Positions 5,252-6,819 of a stretch of DNA of 6,819 bases are shown here, one piece after another; the stretch's first letter is position 1; each line of letters begins with the position of its first letter. This DNA is from Helicobacteraceae bacterium (GTDB lineage Bacteria; Campylobacterota; Campylobacteria; Campylobacterales; Sulfurimonadaceae). Where the stretch lies: contig CANMHZ010000064.1 of the NCBI GenBank assembly GCA_947497635.1, positions 1 to 6,819 on the forward strand, written 5' to 3'. Made by a program: the position numbers and the translations under genes. The notes under the pieces are model-generated. The model saw nothing but the letters and a program-made list of their open reading frames with translations, was not told the DNA's origin and searched no databases.

Positions 5252-5878
5252 ATGAAAACAGGGAAAAAACGCAATATTACCTTCAAACCTACGTGCTATT
5301 CCTATGGTCCTTTAACTCAATTACCCAAAGAAACCATGCAATTACGAGATGATGAACTCGAAGCGCTCTATCTAGCCGATTTTAAAGTTCTGTATCATGA
5401 AGAGTGTGCACTTTCGCTCGGAATTTCTCGTCCGACGTTTGCCAAGCTGATTAAACAAGCGCGTAAAAAAATGGTAGAGATGGTGATGTATGGCAAAGCC
5501 ATTGAGCTCATACGAGAACCTCATAGTTTCACCCTCGTATTTCCAACCGATGATCGTATCTCAATTCATCCTTATTTTTTAGTTGCCAAACTGTTTGCTT
5601 TTGCAAAAGTTGAAGAAGGGATAATTTCGTCGATTACGTATAAAGAGAACCCGATATATCGAGAACTCTTTCAAAACGAGGCAGAAATTGTGAACGATGA
5701 AAGCGCCAAAGGGCTTGCTGCGGGTCGAATTATTCCGCCACTTTTAGAAGAAGCGACCATTTTGGTGGCACGAACGTTGGGGGATGGGATACGACGAAAT
5801 ATCGAGGGGATGGGTATAGCGATTGAGCTAACCCAAACCAGCAACCTTGATGCGGTTATTGCAGAGTTGGTAGTTTAA
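5252..5878 (+). CDS. DUF134 helix-turn-helix / NifX-like fusion, predicted transcriptional regulator
   Basis: The 208-residue product has two parts. Residues 1-88 match DUF134 (UPF0251): a basic start, SYGPLTQLP, then LRDDELEALYLADFKVLYHEECA, a segment typical of the family, and a helix-turn-helix at about 50-72 (ECALSLGISRPTFAKLIKQA) like sigma factor region 4. Residues 93-207 resemble the NifX/NifB cofactor-binding fold: FTLVFPTDDRISIHPYFLVA, FAFAKVEEG, then IIPPLLEEATILVARTLGDG and GMGIAIELTQ. The usual HFGxA-type motif is altered to IHPYFLVAK. This design, a DNA-binding head plus a ligand domain, suggests a one-component sensor. It is transcribed away from an operon whose first gene has the same ligand fold. 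The ATG at 5252 has AGGA about 7 bases upstream and follows a palindrome at its promoter. Its 3' end overlaps the convergent gene by 23 bases. Confidence 0.9.
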   Translation: MKTGKKRNITFKPTCYSYGPLTQLPKETMQLRDDELEALYLADFKVLYHEECALSLGISRPTFAKLIKQARKKMVEMVMYGKAIELIREPHSFTLVFPTDDRISIHPYFLVAKLFAFAKVEEGIISSITYKENPIYRELFQNEAEIVNDESAKGLAAGRIIPPLLEEATILVARTLGDGIRRNIEGMGIAIELTQTSNLDAVIAELVV

Positions 5879-6254
5879 TTTCTTTAATCCATCCCTCCAT
5901 CGTTTCATTGATTGCATACATCGGTGCTTCTAAAAAGGTGATAACAAAATTCTCACCCATATCACACACGCCGATGGAACGAGGACGAGGAGCTAGCATT
6001 TCAGGTCGGGGTAGTTTTTGACCGAAACAAAATATGACCATCTTCGCTTCACTCATGAGGGCATTAATCTCTCCGCCAAGAGAAGTTGTATGGGCGTGAT
6101 GGTCGAACTCTCCGATGTAAGCGGCAACTGGATTCGCTGCAATTTGATCTTTTAAATAGCTGATGATCCCATCGACATTGGAGTAACGTGATTCTTTTTT
6201 AGCGATTTCAAGTGTATAGATGGGATATTTTTCCATAAAAGTGGTCTGTTTCAA
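5856..6254 (-). CDS. DUF6858-like conserved protein of unknown function
   Basis: This 132-residue soluble protein has no known role. It resembles a family I recall from Campylobacterota as DUF6858. Visible features are MEKYPIYTLEIAK, a FDHHAHT cluster at 50-56, MVIFCFGQKLPRPEMLAPRPRSIGVC at 72-97 with Cys76 and Cys97, and NFVITFLEAPM near the end. The His cluster and two Cys might bind a metal, but this is a guess. The start is probably the TTG at 6254, giving MKQTTFMEKYP, because AAGGA lies 8 bases upstream and relatives begin in the same way. The ATG at 6236 has no ribosome site. An ATG at 6259 in another frame runs into TGA after one codon. It follows the flavoprotein gene by 40 bases and is probably cotranscribed with it. 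Confidence 0.8.
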   Translation of the reverse strand: MKQTTFMEKYPIYTLEIAKKESRYSNVDGIISYLKDQIAANPVAAYIGEFDHHAHTTSLGGEINALMSEAKMVIFCFGQKLPRPEMLAPRPRSIGVCDMGENFVITFLEAPMYAINETMEGWIKEIKLPTLQ

Positions 6255-6294
6255 AACATGTTTCCTTAATTTTGTTAGTTTAGATAAAGCTCTA

Positions 6295-6819
6295 TTACAT
6301 CCCGGGAATACGAGGAATATAACCCATTTTCGACATTTTGTAATACCATCCCCATCCGATTTTCATCCAATGTCCGATAATCGGCATAGGGATAAGGAGT
6401 GCTTTTTTATCGTCACGGTAAACGAATCCTGCCCCATTGCCCATATCCATCACACAGAGGATATTGAGGTGATTTTTGTATCCTTTTTTCTCCCCTGATT
6501 TGAGACCGACGGTTATTGCGCTGTTGTGAGCGGCATTGCGTGCCATGACTTCGGCGATGTGTCCTTGTTTGGCTTTCCAGTCAGGACCTTCCAGTGCCGC
6601 AGCATCTCCGATGGCATACCATCCCTCAATTCCTCTAATTTCGCAAAAATCGTTAATTTGAATAAATCCAGCGTTGTTAAGGGGTAAATCACTCTCTTTG
6701 ATAAAGGAGTGACCTTCGCCTGCGGGTATAAACATCGTTAAATCGCTTTCCAATTTACTTTCGTCTTCAAATATTATTTGATTGGCTTCAAAACGTACAA
6801 TCTTTTTTCCATAGCGTTC
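6295..6819 (-). CDS. FAD-dependent oxidoreductase, sulfide:quinone-reductase-like, C-terminal part (5' end beyond window)
   Basis: The frame is open from base 6819 to the stop at 6295, giving the last 174 residues of a flavoprotein of the two-dinucleotide-binding-domain class (sulfide:quinone reductase, flavocytochrome c sulfide dehydrogenase, NDH-2). The FAD-binding motif GWYAIGDAAAL is at 66-76, followed by a helix (KQGHIAEVMARNAAHN) that fits the usual arrangement. The end, GHWMKIGWGWYYKMSKMGYIPRIPGM, is rich in Trp, Tyr and Lys and is likely an amphipathic membrane-contact region. Cys59 and Cys122 (in NILCVMDMGNGAGF) could be redox-active, but the first catalytic cysteine would lie outside the window. 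If it is a sulfide:quinone reductase it would feed electrons into the quinone pool. The substrate is not proven here. A DUF6858-like gene follows by 40 bases. Confidence 0.88.
   Translation of the reverse strand, partial: ERYGKKIVRFEANQIIFEDESKLESDLTMFIPAGEGHSFIKESDLPLNNAGFIQINDFCEIRGIEGWYAIGDAAALEGPDWKAKQGHIAEVMARNAAHNSAITVGLKSGEKKGYKNHLNILCVMDMGNGAGFVYRDDKKALLIPMPIIGHWMKIGWGWYYKMSKMGYIPRIPGM

Noticed and set aside
6220..6498. Plus-strand frame of 92 codons opposite the flavoprotein and the DUF6858-like start
   Set aside because: It crosses two supported genes on the other strand and has no protein features.
1..6819. CRISPR array, tRNA/rRNA genes, insertion sequences or phage attachment sites
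   Set aside because: No regularly spaced direct repeats, transposase-like frames, terminal inverted repeats or RNA gene signatures were seen by eye.

Overview
The window looks like a chromosomal segment of a Campylobacterota (epsilonproteobacterial) chemolithotroph of the Sulfuricurvum/Sulfurimonas type. This is inferred from protein style only: the DUF4492-like small protein next to cydAB, a DUF6858-like protein, and a sulfide:quinone-reductase-like flavoprotein. The DNA is gene-dense and moderately AT-rich, with many overlapping or nearly touching genes.

Layout. Positions 1-5039 are one long minus-strand run, read from right to left. It holds a NifX/NifB-like protein with a His/Cys-rich tail (5039-4614), a lipoprotein (4610-4224), a DUF4492-like single-helix protein (4221-4030), cydA (4014-2476), cydB (2483-1371), a 56-residue single-helix protein (1361-1191) and an 85-residue membrane-anchored His/Cys protein (1204-947). 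After a 70-base gap comes the first 292 residues of a TonB-dependent receptor (876 to beyond base 1). Gaps in the run are between -14 and +15 bases, so everything from 5039 to 947 is probably one operon. The receptor may be read through or have its own promoter.

Positions 5040-5251 are a divergent control region. It contains a perfect 16-bp palindrome on top of a TATAAT box, a 41-bp imperfect dyad centred almost exactly midway between the two start codons, and a third related AT-rich element. The plus-strand gene at 5252-5878 encodes a predicted regulator that fuses a DUF134 helix-turn-helix domain to a NifX/NifB-like ligand domain.

Positions 5856-6819 carry two minus-strand genes that converge on the regulator and overlap its 3' end by 23 bases: a DUF6858-like protein and the C-terminal part of an FAD-dependent oxidoreductase.

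How the parts may work together. Cytochrome bd (CydAB) oxidises quinol and reduces O2 without copper. The two single-helix proteins on either side of cydAB are candidate accessory subunits. The regulator and the first gene of the operon share the same cofactor-binding fold, which suggests a circuit in which a small ligand or metal state controls bd oxidase expression. The His/Cys protein and TonB receptor at the far end suggest that metal or metal-chelate uptake is tied to the same response. This circuit is inference; the individual family calls for CydA, CydB, the receptor, the NifX-like protein and the regulator are well supported.
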